Part shown: one piece after another, positions 1 to 11,492 of the stretch
Position numbering within the stretch: the first letter of the stretch is position 1
How the letters are laid out: the number at the start of each line of letters is the position of its first letter
From: Glebionis coronaria
Taxonomy: Eukaryota > Streptophyta > Magnoliopsida > Asterales > Asteraceae
Assembly (NCBI GenBank): GCA_025667525.1
Contig: CM046876.1
Location: 21,167,224 to 21,231,223 of the forward strand
Direction: 5' to 3'
Length of the DNA: 64,000 nt
Notes under the pieces: generated by a model
Seen by the model: only the letters and a program-made list of their open reading frames with translations
Databases searched by the model: none
Told to the model about the DNA's origin: nothing
Program-made: the position numbers and the translations under genes

Positions 1-782
1 GAGTTTAAGAACGACTTGAATAAGGAGTTGAAAAACGAGTTAGGAAATGAGCTTAAAATCCATACAAACAAATTGGAAGGGAATGTAACTAGGTTACAAC
101 AAAACCAACAAAAAATGGAAACAAGGGCAACATGAAATAAAACAAGAGATGATTAAGGCCAAGAAGAGGCAGTCCATGTTTGAGGATAAAATTTCATCTA
201 TGTTTGAGGCTATTATGTGCAAACCGTCTTCGAGTAGTCTTCCTAGTAACACCATATCGAACCCTAAGGGAGAGATGAAAGTGCTTACCACACGTAGTGG
301 TAAGACATTTAAGGAACCGACTCATCAACCAATTGCTCCTACGGAGGATTCAATTGAGGAAGAACCCGAGGTGGTGGTCGAAAAGGAGCATGTCCTAATC
401 CCACGAAGTACCACTCATGCCACACCTACGGTTGACCCATTACCACATTTGGAACCCGAGATTCTAAAGGCTATGCCTATGCCTCAACCCACACCACCTT
501 TGCCCTATCCGTCCGGACATAGAAAGGAGAAACGTCAAGAGCGCGACAATTACCAATTTGAGTTTTTTTATGAAAATGTTTCGTGACGTTTATTTTAATG
601 TGAGTTTTGCCGATGCTTTGGTCATGACGCATCGATTTGCCGCTAACTTCAAGAGTATGTTGAACAACAAGGAGAAATTGCAACAATTGTCTAGTTGTTC
701 ATCGGTTTATCTTAACCGCATACCTCAAAAAGTCGGTGATCCCGGTAAATTCTTGATTCCTTGTGCAATCCAAGACATGTAA
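1..782 (+). pseudogene. gag: Athila gag C-terminal part leading into protease, broken
   Basis: From base 1, frame 1 encodes a charged, coiled-coil-like stretch rich in N, K, E, L and Q that ends at a TGA near base 133. The reading then continues in frame 2 (149-586) through a proline- and glutamate-rich linker containing TTRSGKT, a motif usual in Athila-type gag/protease linkers. A second shift near 558 leads to a segment containing NKEKLQQL and QKVGDPGKFLIPC, which normally lies just before the protease. An in-frame TAA at 780-782 separates it from the protease core. The gag N-terminus is outside the window. At least two frameshifts and one stop are visible. Confidence 0.75.
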
Positions 783-1441
783 GAATGCCATGCCTTGGCC
801 GATCTTGGTGCTAGTATTAACTTGATGCCACTTGAAATCTTCACGTCGCTCAATCTTCCTAATCTTACTCCTTCACTAATGTCTATCGAGTTGGCCGACC
901 ATTCCACGATTCCCGCATGTGGATTAGCGGAAGACGTTTTTGTGAAAGTGGGGAAGTTCTATTATCCGGTAGACTTTATCGTTGTCGATATTCCCACGGA
1001 TCCTCAAGTTCCTCTTATTTTAGGTCGTTCGTTTTTAGATATGTCTATGGCTTTAATTGATGTGAATTCTAGAAAGATCACCTTACGTTTCAACGACGAG
1101 GAACTTGTTATAAACGAAACTCAAAATTCGCCAATTTCTCATGTTTATTCCGTTGCAACCGTAAACCTCGTAGATATGATTGACGTTGTTTGCGAGGAAT
1201 TTTCACAAGAAGTTTTAGGTTTTTGTGATGATGAAAATAGTGGCAGTCCCACTATGTTAGATCACATTCTTGATAACTCGACACCAACCTTCACTCTATT
1301 TGAAGGTGGTGGTTTTATGTTGGAAGAATTCGATGTTCCACGTACTTGTGACGAAGACCTCGACAATGATGAGGACTTCTCGATTATCAAGGATTTTCTT
1401 AACGATTTCCCATTTCCTCCACCCGAGGAGGTTATGAGTAT
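783..1441 (+). pseudogene. pol: Athila retropepsin (aspartic protease) domain, cut off by an insertion
   Basis: The reading frame contains ADLGASINLMP, the plant Ty3/gypsy form of the retropepsin active-site loop (DLGAS replacing DTGAS), followed ~60 residues later by PLILGRSFL, the second conserved protease motif. An acidic linker follows (DEDLDNDEDFS). The frame continues to 1441, where the Tat LTR begins inside a codon. The same frame resumes after the second copy of the AGTAT duplication at 6713. The protease would cut the Gag-Pol polyprotein in the virus-like particle. Confidence 0.85.
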
Positions 1442-2033
1442 TGTTGATACAAAAGTTGGGTGATCCTTGCTAGACCCGAATTAGGCTTAATTCGGGTTGG
1501 CTGGACTCCGGCTCCTGCACCAAGTGAATCGTATGGTTGGGATCCTGCACACTAAACAACACGCGTTAGGCTTACCGTGGGAATGTTTCCCACGATTAGA
1601 CTCCGGCGTGAGAGTAAGTAATCGGTTAGGGTTATAGGATTCGGATTAGAGTTTGAGAGTGTAGAATGTAGAATGTAATACCATTGTGGAACCCTTGGGG
1701 GTTCCTTATATAGGCAGTGAAACCCTAATGGGCTGTCACTGATGCTTCGGCCCCAAGGCAAGGATAATCACCAGATTTAGATTGATTGTTATCTTCTAAT
1801 TATGGTGAGTGAATATCCTCTCCTTTGGGATAAATCCTAATCATAGTAGGAGTATGATTCTGTCTAACCCTACACCGGGCATGTCGGGCCGTGGGCCGCA
1901 CACGTGTGTGCGGTTACTGTTCATCCAAGCCCATAAGCTCAAATAACATTATTTTCACCCATCTGTGATGAACCGGATACGGGTAGTACCCGTGGGCCGG
2001 GTCCATGACCCGGCTGGGGACTATATGTCATCA
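1442..2033 (-). repeat. 3' LTR of Tat copy 1
   Basis: 592 bp, bounded by TG...CA. It matches 6123-6707 across its length. On the element's strand it contains a TATATAAG box followed at once by the inverted repeat GGAACCC/GGGTTCC. It also contains a G-box core CACGTG at 1901-1906 inside a near-palindrome of CCGCACAC and GTGTGCGG. Compared with the other LTR there is a small duplication in the GTAGAATGTAGAATGTAAT segment. Confidence 0.92.
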
Positions 2034-2043
2034 TGTCCCCCCA
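2034..2043 (-). promoter_or_regulatory. Polypurine tract of Tat copy 1
   Basis: The - strand reads TGGGGGGACA immediately before the LTR start TGATGACATATAG. The same arrangement is seen at 27201-27211 in the other copy. It would prime plus-strand synthesis. Confidence 0.75.
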
Positions 2044-2478
2044 ATCTAGTTGTTACAGCCGTAGGCGTAACCTCTAGACTATCAAGACTATCAAGAAGCT
2101 CTTTGGACGTACCAAGAAAAGATCTTTTGAGGAAATGATTATCAAAAAATTTGTTTTTGGCCGCACATGTGGCTGCCTGACGTTAGGAATTTATGCCAAT
2201 AGTACCTCAGCCGCACGTGACGACCGAGACACATTAAATGTAGCATTGAATTTGGTCTTACGTAAGACCGCATATCCCGACATAATCGACTGTTCACCTG
2301 CCACTTGACTGACAAAGTGCAAACAGTCAGAACCTCGAGCGACGTAAACTACTGAGTCAGAAGTGACCCGTGGGTCCCACCTGACTTTTCACTTACCACT
2401 TACACCCTAGCCACACGATTAAGGATAGTGGCAAACACGTGTCATGCATCCAGCAGACCATGACACACAAGGCAACCC

Positions 2479-2486
2479 TATAAATA
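2479..2486 (+). promoter_or_regulatory. TATA box of the antisense gene in Tat copy 1
   Basis: TATAAATA lies in the context AACCCTATAAATAAG, 150 bp upstream of the ATG at 2629 and on the strand opposite to gag-pol. The equivalent position of the second Tat copy has AACCCTATATAAGAG 160 bp upstream of its antisense ATG. Conservation in two copies supports a real promoter. Confidence 0.6.
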
Positions 2487-2628
2487 AGCCACCCCTACGG
2501 CTGTGTGAAACACACAGTCTTTTCCTCCATTTCTGCCATTAAAGCTTTTCTTCTTAGCACCACTTTCTCACGCACGGATCCCTTCCATCTCAGGTTAGAA
2601 TAACACGTCCTTAACTTTTTATTTAGTA

Positions 2629-3222
2629 ATGGCCCAAAGAAACAACCCCTCCATTGGATCCGTGCTCAATGTCATGACCCAGGAGCAGTTAGATCACTTT
2701 TGCACCAATTACTTCATTCCTACCAGTTTACACCCTTCACTCCCTGGTGCCGGAGACCTCATAACTGAGGCTCCACAGGGAAAGATTGGCCTATATACTC
2801 GCCTTTTTGATGCGGCCAACTGCCGCATTCCTTTCACTCGCTTCCTCATAGATCTCTTAGGATATTACGATGTACATATTAGCGAGCTTCACTGTATAGG
2901 CGCATGTAAGGTTAGTCAGTTTGAAATCCTTTGTCGTGCTAGAAGAATCCCACCAACCGTAGATCTTTTCCGGCTATTTTACACTCCGAGTTTAGTAAAT
3001 GGTTGGTTATCCTTTAAGAAACGATCTCCCAATAGCCCTCATTCCCATAATAAGCCCATGGACTCCTTGAAAAACTGGTATGACCATTATTTTTTCATTG
3101 ACTCGATAGTGTGGCCGGCCGACTATGTCTTCAAACATAGGTTACCTCATGACCCTCCTCCGCACGCCAGTACATACAATCCCCAACAATCCCCAACATT
3201 CCCAATCTCTGGTAGCGGGTAA
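2629..3222 (+). pseudogene. Antisense PF04195-like ('gypsy-type transposase') gene, 5' exon, truncated
   Basis: This open frame starts at an ATG preceded by a TATA box and lies antisense to the host Tat element. The first ~188 residues align throughout with the antisense gene of Tat copy 2 (26725 downwards). Shared blocks are KIGLYTRLFDAAN, LHCIGACKVSQFEI, LVNGWLSFKKRS and DSLKNWYDHYF. These resemble the plant family often annotated as 'putative gypsy type transposon/transposase' (PF04195), whose biochemical role is unknown. Unlike copy 2, the frame here has no stop in this exon. After about 3190 it runs into reverse-complemented RT sequence, so the final ~10 residues are artefacts of a deletion junction and the downstream exons are gone. 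It may still be transcribed but cannot give the full product. Confidence 0.75.
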
Positions 3223-6059
3223 CAATCCTGCGGACAGGCTTTGTTCAGATCCGTGAAATCCACGCACATTTGCCAGCTTCCGTCGTGCTTTTTGACCATG
3301 AATGGGTTGGATAACCATTCGTGGTAGTATACCTCGCGCATGATACCCGCATCCACCAGTTTACGTACCTTATCCAATATCACTTGGTTGCGCTCAGGTG
3401 CCTGACCGCGCTTCTTTTGCTTGACGGGTGGGTATCCCTGGCAGATCTGGAGCCTATGTTCTGCTATCACGCGCAATACGCCCGTCATATGCTTGGGCTC
3501 CCATGCGAATACATCTAAGTTTGCCTTCAAGAGAGAGCACATGACCCTCTTGCCATTATCCGAGAGCGTTCCCCCTATGGACACCTCTTGTTCCGGGTAA
3601 TCAGGATGGATTACCACCTTCCAATTGGGAGGTGGTGATCCGTCCTTGGGGGTGAACAGGTGGAGTCGGTGTTGTCACGACATGACACTCGGATGCTGGT
3701 ACGATTATGTTATAGATGGTGACAATTCCTCCTTCTACAGGGAATTTGATCATTTCGTGTGCCGTGGAAGGCACCGCTCGTATGGCCAGGATACCCGGTC
3801 TGCCTATGATCCCATTGTATGGAGAGTGTGAGCGTATCACCATAAAGTTCATCCACGCCGTGGTAGAGTGCTCTTCGTTCCCAATGGTTACAAGCAGACG
3901 CAGTTGTCCTATTGGCCAGATGGTGTCTCGACTAAAACCAATGAGCGGCGCCGTGGCCGGTACCAATTGGCTTCTTATTTCTGGTCGTAACTGTACAAAT
4001 AGTGTTCGTATAGTACTTCTGCTGATGACCCTCCATCTACATACATGCGATGAACATTGTGTGTTCCAATGCTTATCTCAATAGTGAGAGGCGCATCAAT
4101 CACATCGCTTGCTGTGATGGGAGGGAATGAGATTTCCCTGCCGCGTGAAAATTTTTGACTAATTTTCTGCCTCGTGTGGCGCTGTTTGGATTGGATCATG
4201 TATATAGTTGAAGGTTTGTCCTTTTGGGGATCCTTCTTGTCATACTTCTTGTTTTCTGTTCTATCCTTCCAATCCTTAACCAAATGCTTGAGTTTACCTG
4301 ACTTGATCAGTGACTCAATGTGCTTCTTGAGCTGGATACACTCCTCCATACCATGGCCCTTGTCGTTATGGAATTCGCAGAAACGATTTCATTGGCGACG
4401 GTCCAGCGGAGTCGTCATTGGGGGAGGCCTCGTAAGATTAGCCCCTTCAGTCAGCAAGATCTCCCGGTAGGACATCTTTAGAGGGGTAAACTTATCATCC
4501 GGCCGTCCTCCCTTGTTTTGGCTCTTGTAGTCTGAGCCCCTACCATTGTTTTGGTTGCTTTGACCGCCCGACTGTCTCTTGGACTGGTCGTTCGATCGGT
4601 AGTTGTTTCCTTTGGAAGGATAGGCCGCGGCAACCGCGGTTTCCCCCTCTATATAGTTTCTGATCCTTTCCATGAGGTCGACATACCTCTCCGGACGCTT
4701 GTCATTGAGACGTCTGATTAATTCCCTGTCTGTTATGGCATGCATATAGTCAGAAATTTTCAGGAGTTCCGGCATTGTCTTTGTGCGTGTGCACTCTTCA
4801 TTGAAGCGTTCAGTGAAGGCTTCCGTAGAGTCACCCGGCCGTTGATTGACGGTTGCCAATGAGACCGGATCCCTATTATACTTCTTCCGCTGGGTATAAT
4901 TATTCTTGAGCGCAGTGCGTAATTCAATGAAGCTATCAATGCTTCGCGGAGGAAGTCCTTCAAACCAGTCACGAGCATTGCCGATCAAGGTTGAATTGAA
5001 CATTTGGCACCATATAGGCATGGGCCATCACTCAATTTTAGCCTGCGTATCAAATATCTTGAGGTGGTCATTCGGATCACCAGTTCCATCATAAGTCTTG
5101 ACACACGCCGGCATGCGACGTTTCGTGTCCTCGGAGTAATTCCGTATGCGGAGAGTAAAAGGATCTTCCCTGGGGTCTGCCCATCGACGGGTGAGACTAG
5201 GGTCACACCACGGTTGGGAAAGATCTTCTACTTCCGTCTCTCGGTAATAGGGACCGCCATAGTACTCCTCATTGTCTGGTGGTGGTGGAGGAGTGCGCCT
5301 AGGTCGGCGACGCTTAGGCGGATGGTCATCCGAGTCCTCTCCTGATGGACCGGGAGAAGGAGGTGGTGCCCCATCTTTTGGGTGAGGGTCGCTCTTGTGA
5401 AAAGAGCCAGGAGCCTTCTTCCCGGTATTCATCCTATCCCACATGCTTGTTCGGCGGTTGGTTCTGGTCAGTTCCAGATCTGGTCATTCAGGTGAACCGT
5501 CGGACTTCTCTCCCTCTTCTCTGGACTGTATTAGTTCCTGCATGAGACGATCCCCTATGCGTTCGAACACATTCCTAGGTTGGGGAGTTTCCTCAAAGAG
5601 GCTCCGCTCCGGAGGTCGTGTCCTTCTCTTCCTCTGAGTTTGAGAAGAGGTGCTTGGTCTGACATTTCCAAAATTGAGTCTAGATTGGAGGTCCCTCCCT
5701 AGATTCAACCTTGATGAAATCCCTGGGACGATCCTATCAAAGTTCTGCGTGAGAACTCGAGTGAGATCCTCCTCGCTGAGTGGTTCGACCTCTACTTCTT
5801 CCTCGGTCGATGGTCTGCGCGGCTCCTTGTTAGGGGGATTGGGCGCACTCCCTGGATCAGGATTATCCAAGGTCGAAGTAGGTGGCGGGGTCATGGAGAA
5901 CGTGCTCGTCACCCCCATGGACTGAAGACCACTCCGGCTGTTTAGTCCGGCAGCTTGATGGCTAGGGGATCGATTGGGAATTTGTATCCCTTCCCCTTGG
6001 GACTTCCGATTTCCAGGATTGGTGTTCCTGGGATTTCCCTGCGGATTCCCCTTCGTCAT
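3200..6059 (-). pseudogene. gag-pol: Tat copy 1 gag, protease and start of RT
   Basis: Reading on the - strand, gag starts at the ATG at 6059 (MTKGNPQGNPRNTN) and continues through ~4389, with RMNTGKKAP and the capsid-type segment containing RNYIEGETAVAAAYPSKG. In-frame TGA stops near 5481 and 5028 correspond to CGA arginine codons in the other Tat copy, a C-to-T change in each case; another TGA near 4387 replaces a glycine codon. The protease region has YVDGGSSAEVLYEH. Frameshifts lie near 3990 and 3650. RT begins with VDFTDLNKACPQDCYPLP and then stops at the deletion junction. The product would have packaged and processed the Tat RNA; this copy cannot. Confidence 0.85.
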
Positions 6060-6100
6060 TGAAGATTCAAGATGATATTTTTGCTCTAGCTTAGTGTAAT

Positions 6101-6119
6101 GGTCCCACGGATGGCGCCA
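6101..6119 (-). promoter_or_regulatory. Primer binding site of Tat copy 1
   Basis: On the - strand, three bases after the LTR end, the sequence reads TGGCGCCATCCGTGGGACC. The TGGCGCC start is the usual beginning of a tRNA primer site in plant Ty3/gypsy elements. The same 19 bases are conserved in the other Tat copy (17541-17559). Which tRNA is used cannot be settled from seven bases. Confidence 0.75.
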
Positions 6120-6122
6120 ACT

Positions 6123-6707
6123 TGTTGATACAAAAGTTGGGTGACCCTTGCTAGACCAGAATTAGGCTTAATTCGGGTTGGCTGGACTCCGGCTCCTACA
6201 CCAAGTGAATCGTATGGTTGGGATCCTGCACACTAAACAACACGCGTTAGGCTTACCATGGGAATGTTTCCCACGGTTAGACTCCGACGTGAGAGTAAGT
6301 AATCGGTTAGGGTTATAGGAATCGGATGAGAGTTTGAGAGTGTAGAATGTAATACCTTTGTGGAACCCTTGGGGGTTCCTTATATAGGCAGTGAAACCCT
6401 AATGGGTTGTCACTGATGCTTCGGCCCCAAGGTAAGGATAATCACCAGATTTAGATTGATTGTTATCTTCTAATTATGGTGAGTGAATATCCTCTTCTTT
6501 GGGATAAATCCTAATCATAGTAGGAGTATGATTCTGTCTAACCCTACACCGGGCATGCCGGGCCGTGGGTCGCACACGTGTGTGCGGTTACTGTTCATCC
6601 AAACCCATAAGCTCAAATAACATTATTCCCACCCATCTGTGATGGGCCGGATACGGGTAGTACCCGTGGGCCGGGTCCATGACCCGACTGGGGACTATAT
6701 GTCATCA
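6123..6707 (-). repeat. 5' LTR of Tat copy 1
   Basis: 585 bp, the partner of 1442-2033. It is followed on the element's strand by AGTTGGCGCC, that is, the primer binding site. It ends at 6707, directly against the AGTAT target duplication and the resumed Athila reading frame. The CACGTG core lies at 6575-6580. Confidence 0.92.
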
Positions 6708-6712
6708 AGTAT

Positions 6713-9660
6713 CGAGCCCAAATCTTTAATTGAGGAACCACCTATCCTCGAGTTGAAAGATTTATCTCCTCATCTCGAGTATGTATTTTTGGAGGAGGAC
6801 GACAAGTTGCCGGTTATTATTTCGAAAGATCTTTCAAATGATGAAAAAACCGCACTTGTCGATGTACTAAAGGATCACAAAGGGGAAATTGTGTGGAAGT
6901 TATCCGACATTAAAGGGATTGATCCCAAGTTTTGTACCCACAAAATCTTAATGGAGGAGGATTACAAGCCCGCAATCCAATGTCAAAGGAGGGTGAACCC
7001 TAAAATTCACGACGTCATCAAAAAGGAAGTCCTAAAACTCCTTGACGCGGGAATGATTTACCCTATTTCCGATAGCCCTTGGGTGAGTCCTATTCATTGT
7101 GTCCCTAAGAAGGGAGGAATGAACGTTGTGCCAAACTATGCCAACGAGTTAATTCCCACTAGACTCGTAACCGGATGGAGAGTGTGCATTGACTATCGTA
7201 AGTTGAATGACGCCACTCGAAAAGACCATTTTCCCTTGCCCTTCATGGACCAAATGTTGGAGCATCTTGCGGGAAACGATTTCTATTGCTTTTTAGATGG
7301 TTTTTCCGGTTACTTCCAAATCCCCATCGATCCTCGTGATCAAGAAAAAACTATGTTTACGTGTCCCTATGGAACGTTTGCATATCGTAGAATGCCATTC
7401 GGACTTTACAATGCATCGGGAACCTTTCAAAGGTGCATGATGGCTATTTTTCATGATATGATCGAGGAGACGATGGAAGTATTCATGGATGACTTTTCCG
7501 TGTTTGGTAGTTCGTTCACTTCATGTTTGTCGAATCTTGAGAGAATGTCGAAGCGTTGTGAGGAAACCAACCTTGTGCTAAATTGGGAAAAATGTCATTT
7601 TATGGTTAAAAGTGGAATCGTCTTAGGGAACAAGGTTTCGAAAGAGGGGATTGAGGTAGATCAAGCTAAGGTAGACGTCATCGCCAAATTACCACATCCC
7701 AAAACCGTTAAGGGAGTTAGGAGTTTCCTAGGCCACGCGGGCTTTTATCGTCGATTCATCAAGGATTTTTCAAAGATTTCTCGACCTATTACACATCTCC
7801 TCGAAAAAGATGCACGTTTTGTGTTTGACGAAGATCGTGTACGCGCCTTTGAAATCCTTAAGAGGAAACTTACCGAAGCTCCCATTCTTGTTTCTCCCAA
7901 TTGGAACCTCCCCTTTGAGCTCATGTGTGACGCTAGTGACTACGCTATTGGGGCCGTATTGGGGCAACGTCATGATAAGCACTTCTTGCCTATTCACTAT
8001 GCTAGCAAGACAATGATCGAGGCTCAACTAAAATACACTACAACGGAGAAGGAATTCCTTGTCGTGGTGTATGCATTTGAGAAATACCGACCTTATCTCG
8101 TCTTGACTAAATGCACAGTGTATACGGATCATTCGGCTATCAAGTATTATGGCTAAACAAGATGCAAAGCCAAGATTACTTTGTTGGATTCTCCTCCTTC
8201 AAGAATTTGATCACAAAATCGTTGACAAAAAAGGAGCCGAGAATCTAGCGGCCGATCATCTTTCTCGTTTGGAAGATCCTCACCAAAGTGTTTACGAGCC
8301 AAAGGAAATCACCGAAACATTTCCGCTCGAGACACTTGGTGTAGTGAATTCTAAGCTTGATTCTTCTACCCCATGGTTTGCGGACATCGCATATTACCAT
8401 GCGGGCAACTTCATCATCAAGGGTATGACGACTCAAGAAAAACGAAAATTCTTTCGTGACCTCAAGTTCTATTTTTGGAACAACCCTTACTTGTTTCGAA
8501 CTTGTGCGGATCAAATCATTTGATGTTGTGTCTTTGGTACCGAAGCTTCTAACATCCTTAGAGCTTGTCACGAGGGACCCAAGGGTGGTCACCACGGTGC
8601 TAATCTCACGGCTAAGAAGGTCTTTGATGCCGGTTTCTTTTGGCCTACTATTTACCGAGATGCACATGCACTTGTGAAGTCGTGCGACTCATGCCAACGA
8701 CAAGGAAAAGCCTCACAAAACGATGAAATGCCACAAAATATCATCCAAGTGTGTGAGATCTTTGACGTTTGGGGCATTGACTTTATGGGGTCGTTCCCAT
8801 CATCTCGTAGTAATAAGTACATCCTTGTCGCCGTTGACTACCTATCTAAGTGGGTGGAAGCTAAGGCTTTGCCCACCAACGATCCTCATGTGGTAGTCAA
8901 GTTTTTGAAAAGCTTGTTTTCTCGGTTTGGAACCCCTCGTGCGATCATAAGCGATCGTGGAACCCATCTTTGTAACGACCAATTCGAAAGGGTCCTAAGG
9001 AAATATGGGGTTACACATCGTCTTTCTACGGCTTATCACCCACAAACGAGTGGGAAAGTCGAGGTTTCAAATCGAGCTTTTAAGAGGATCTTGGAGAGAT
9101 CTATTAGGGAAAACCGACAATCTTGGTCGGATAAGTTGGACGATGCTTTATGGGCCTTTAGGACCGCTCATAAGACGCCCATCGGGTGCACTCCTTATAA
9201 GCTTGTGTATGGGAAGAATTGTCACTTGCCAATTGAACTTGAACACAAAGCTTATTGGGCCCTTAAGCATTGTAATGATGATATGGAGACCGCGGGAAAA
9301 CACAAGAAAATGCAATTAAATGAATTGGATGAATTAAGGGACATTGCTTATGAAAATTCATTGATTTATAAAGAGAAAACTAAAAAGTTTCATGATTCAA
9401 AAATTAAAAACCGGGTTTTTAACATTGGAGATCAAGTGTTGCTTTTTAACTCTCGCTTGAAAATATTTTCCAGTAAGTTGAAATCCCGTTGGTCCGGTCC
9501 ATTCACCGTGACTCAAGTTTTTCCATATGGGACCATCGAGCTAGCTCAAAATGATGGCCCTAATCTCAAGGTGAATGGACATAGGTTGAAGCACTACTTT
9601 GGCGGGGTAGTTCCATCCTTGAACTCCCTCGACCAAATCACCTTCCCCAATGATAATTAG
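6713..9660 (+). pseudogene. pol: Athila reverse transcriptase, RNase H and integrase
   Basis: The frame resumes after the Tat insertion. RT spans roughly 6960-7700, with GWRVCIDYRKLN, MPFGLYNASGTFQRCMM and the catalytic VFMDDFSVFG. RNase H follows, with LMCDASDYAIGAVLG and YTDHSAIK. A frameshift near 8150 moves the reading to 8149-9660, which has one TGA stop at 8521-8523 (probably a former CGA). Integrase is complete in outline: a zinc-finger region ending CDSCQRQG, catalytic Asp in WGIDFMG, Asp in ISDRGTHLC and Glu in GKVEVSNR, and a C-terminal [18 protein letters not shown] segment of the GPY type. The ATG at 6639 lies in the Tat LTR and is not a real start. Confidence 0.88.
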
Positions 9661-11491
9661 TATTGAGGGGATCGAGTCGAGCTCATGACTCGGTAATAAA
9701 AAACGAGGTGCCTCGTGGGGGAGTCCCATGCTTATCCTATGTATATATTATCGCTTTCTAATGTAGTAACGTATGGGGATTTGTGCCCTTCCAACCTTTG
9801 TTCCGTGGTTGTTTGTGAATTTTGGATTTTAGATGATCATTATCTTCACGATTGGAGCCTCTCGTGTTCGTTTTATGGGAGCACTAGATCGTTTGCTTTG
9901 AAGAATTTCTCAATATCCATGATATATCCTTTGCTGTTCTAACCTTAGGTTTATAGCACACTTTATAAACGACTTTAAATTTAACGGTTACACCTTTTCC
10001 ATACTAGATTATGCATTCGACTACGTCTCTAGTATGGGGGTTTTCCAACACTTATACTCGAAACATTGAGGACAATGTTTAACTTTAGTATGGGGGGGGG
10101 GGGGGGGTGAATAGATACTTTCCTTGCCAAACCTTCACACTTTCCAAAGTTTATCTTTTTTTATCGTTTTGTTGGAAAATAAGGCTAAAACTGGCTAAAT
10201 TTTAAAATTTTCTCATGTTTTATAAGTGTTTGAAGACACGAATGTAGATTTTCCGATGGCAAGAATAAGAGTAATTTTTGACTCGACCGTGCGTGTTGAG
10301 CACTTAGCTTCGATTCCTTAACTTTATATTAGGCTAAGTCTCTTAAATGAGGACGAGAAATGATAGAGTTAATTATAAGTTACTATGCTAAACGTAGAGT
10401 ACTCGTATTCTTTCAGAAACTCATGTGTTCTCGTTGTTTGCTTATTCTCCCTTCGCTTGTAAATATTATTTTGCTTAATAAGTATTGACTTAGCGGTTTA
10501 GTCTTGATTGTTGGTTTCTAGTCTTTTCTAGTAGCTTCCATGTAATTAAATTGGGAAGACATTAAGGTATCGCCAGCGTCACGGTTTTGAAGTATTGGCA
10601 ACCCGAATAATTGAAGCTTCACCCAATAATAAGATTTCAAGTGCTCACCTGAATCAAGAAAACAATTTGAAGCTCACAAGGCTGAAAAATCTATGCAAAA
10701 TTGAGAGTGAATCAAGCCTTAATCTTTGAAGCTTTAAATATCCAAAATTCACTTTTAGTGTGAGGATATACGTCTTTGGCCACAATAAACACCTCATGGC
10801 GAGGTTAAATAAAAGGCAAGGCAAGACCGAAATCATAATAAAAGCTTCATGGCGAAGTTGAATAAAAGATGGAGGTAAACCTATGATAATAAGGCCCTTC
10901 CGTTAGGGGGCGTATAAAAGTCTTGGTAATAAGTCTCATGTTCAAAACCGTTATAAAACCGTGTTTATCGATCCTTCTTGTTGACTTAATTGATATCATT
11001 GTCTATTAGGGGGGGGTTATTAATTCGATGGTCTTGGTTACACCGTTAGAACTCTATTTTTAGACCTAAATCTCTATTATCGCATAAGTAAAAAATGTAT
11101 CCTCGTGAAACATTCAAGACAAAATAAAATATAAGAGATACAACTTAGGAAAATGGGAGGATAAGTACGTCATTAGGGCATATGGGTAGTTTTAGCATTA
11201 CTAACTTATAATGACAATGATCTCGTTGCACGCTTAGCATGGAATTGGGGTGAAAATCGAGGACGATGAAATTATTTCTAACGAAGCATTCACGTGTTCT
11301 TATTCTATGAACCTAAACGTCCCATTTTGCGATGAAAATCATACATTATGTCTAAAACGCAAGTAGAAGTAATAGTAGTAAAGTAGCTAGTTTATCATTC
11401 AATAAAAGTGAATAAAAATGAATTTTGGAGGTGCTACGATACTTTATTCTAGCATTGCGTGAGGGCACGACAATGGTTTAGTATGGGGGAG
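9661..11491 (+). other. Athila 3' untranslated spacer, no gene seen
   Basis: This is the ~1.8 kb between the integrase stop and the 3' LTR. Some Athila elements carry an env-like ORF here, but every frame is short and I see no transmembrane or env-like segment. A run of 16 G at 10092-10107 follows AGTAT. Similar AGTATGGGGG strings occur near 10032 and at the true polypurine tract, which suggests duplicated or decoy PPTs. The tract length may be unreliable in the assembly. Confidence 0.6.
11482..11491 (+). promoter_or_regulatory. Polypurine tract of the Athila element
   Basis: TATGGGGGAG directly precedes TGATGAGACT, the first bases of the 3' LTR. Its position and composition fit the plus-strand primer. 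Confidence 0.65.
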
Positions 11492-11492
11492 T

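Larger units (their letters stand above)
1442..6707 (-). mobile_element. Tat-lineage Ty3/gypsy retrotransposon, internally deleted copy 1
   Basis: LTRs at 1442-2033 and 6123-6707 both run TGATGACATATAG... to ...TATCAACA on the - strand. Flanking 5 bp duplications AGTAT (1437-1441 and 6708-6712) are perfect, so the element inserted as a unit. On the - strand the order is PBS, gag, protease and the start of RT, and then an abrupt junction near 3190-3215. Beyond the junction lies an antisense (+ strand) gene for a PF04195-like protein, then the PPT. Compared with the longer relative at 16954-27777, about 6 kb covering most of RT, RNase H, integrase and the 3' exons of the antisense gene is missing. 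The LTRs differ at several scattered sites plus a small indel, so the insertion is not very recent. Confidence 0.92.

Noticed and set aside
6639..6710. ATG at 6639 as the start of the Athila pol frame
   Set aside because: The first ~23 codons lie in the Tat LTR. The true frame comes from the protease side, before the insertion.
9661..11491. env-like gene in the Athila spacer
   Set aside because: All frames are short and none has a signal peptide, transmembrane segment or recognisable domain.
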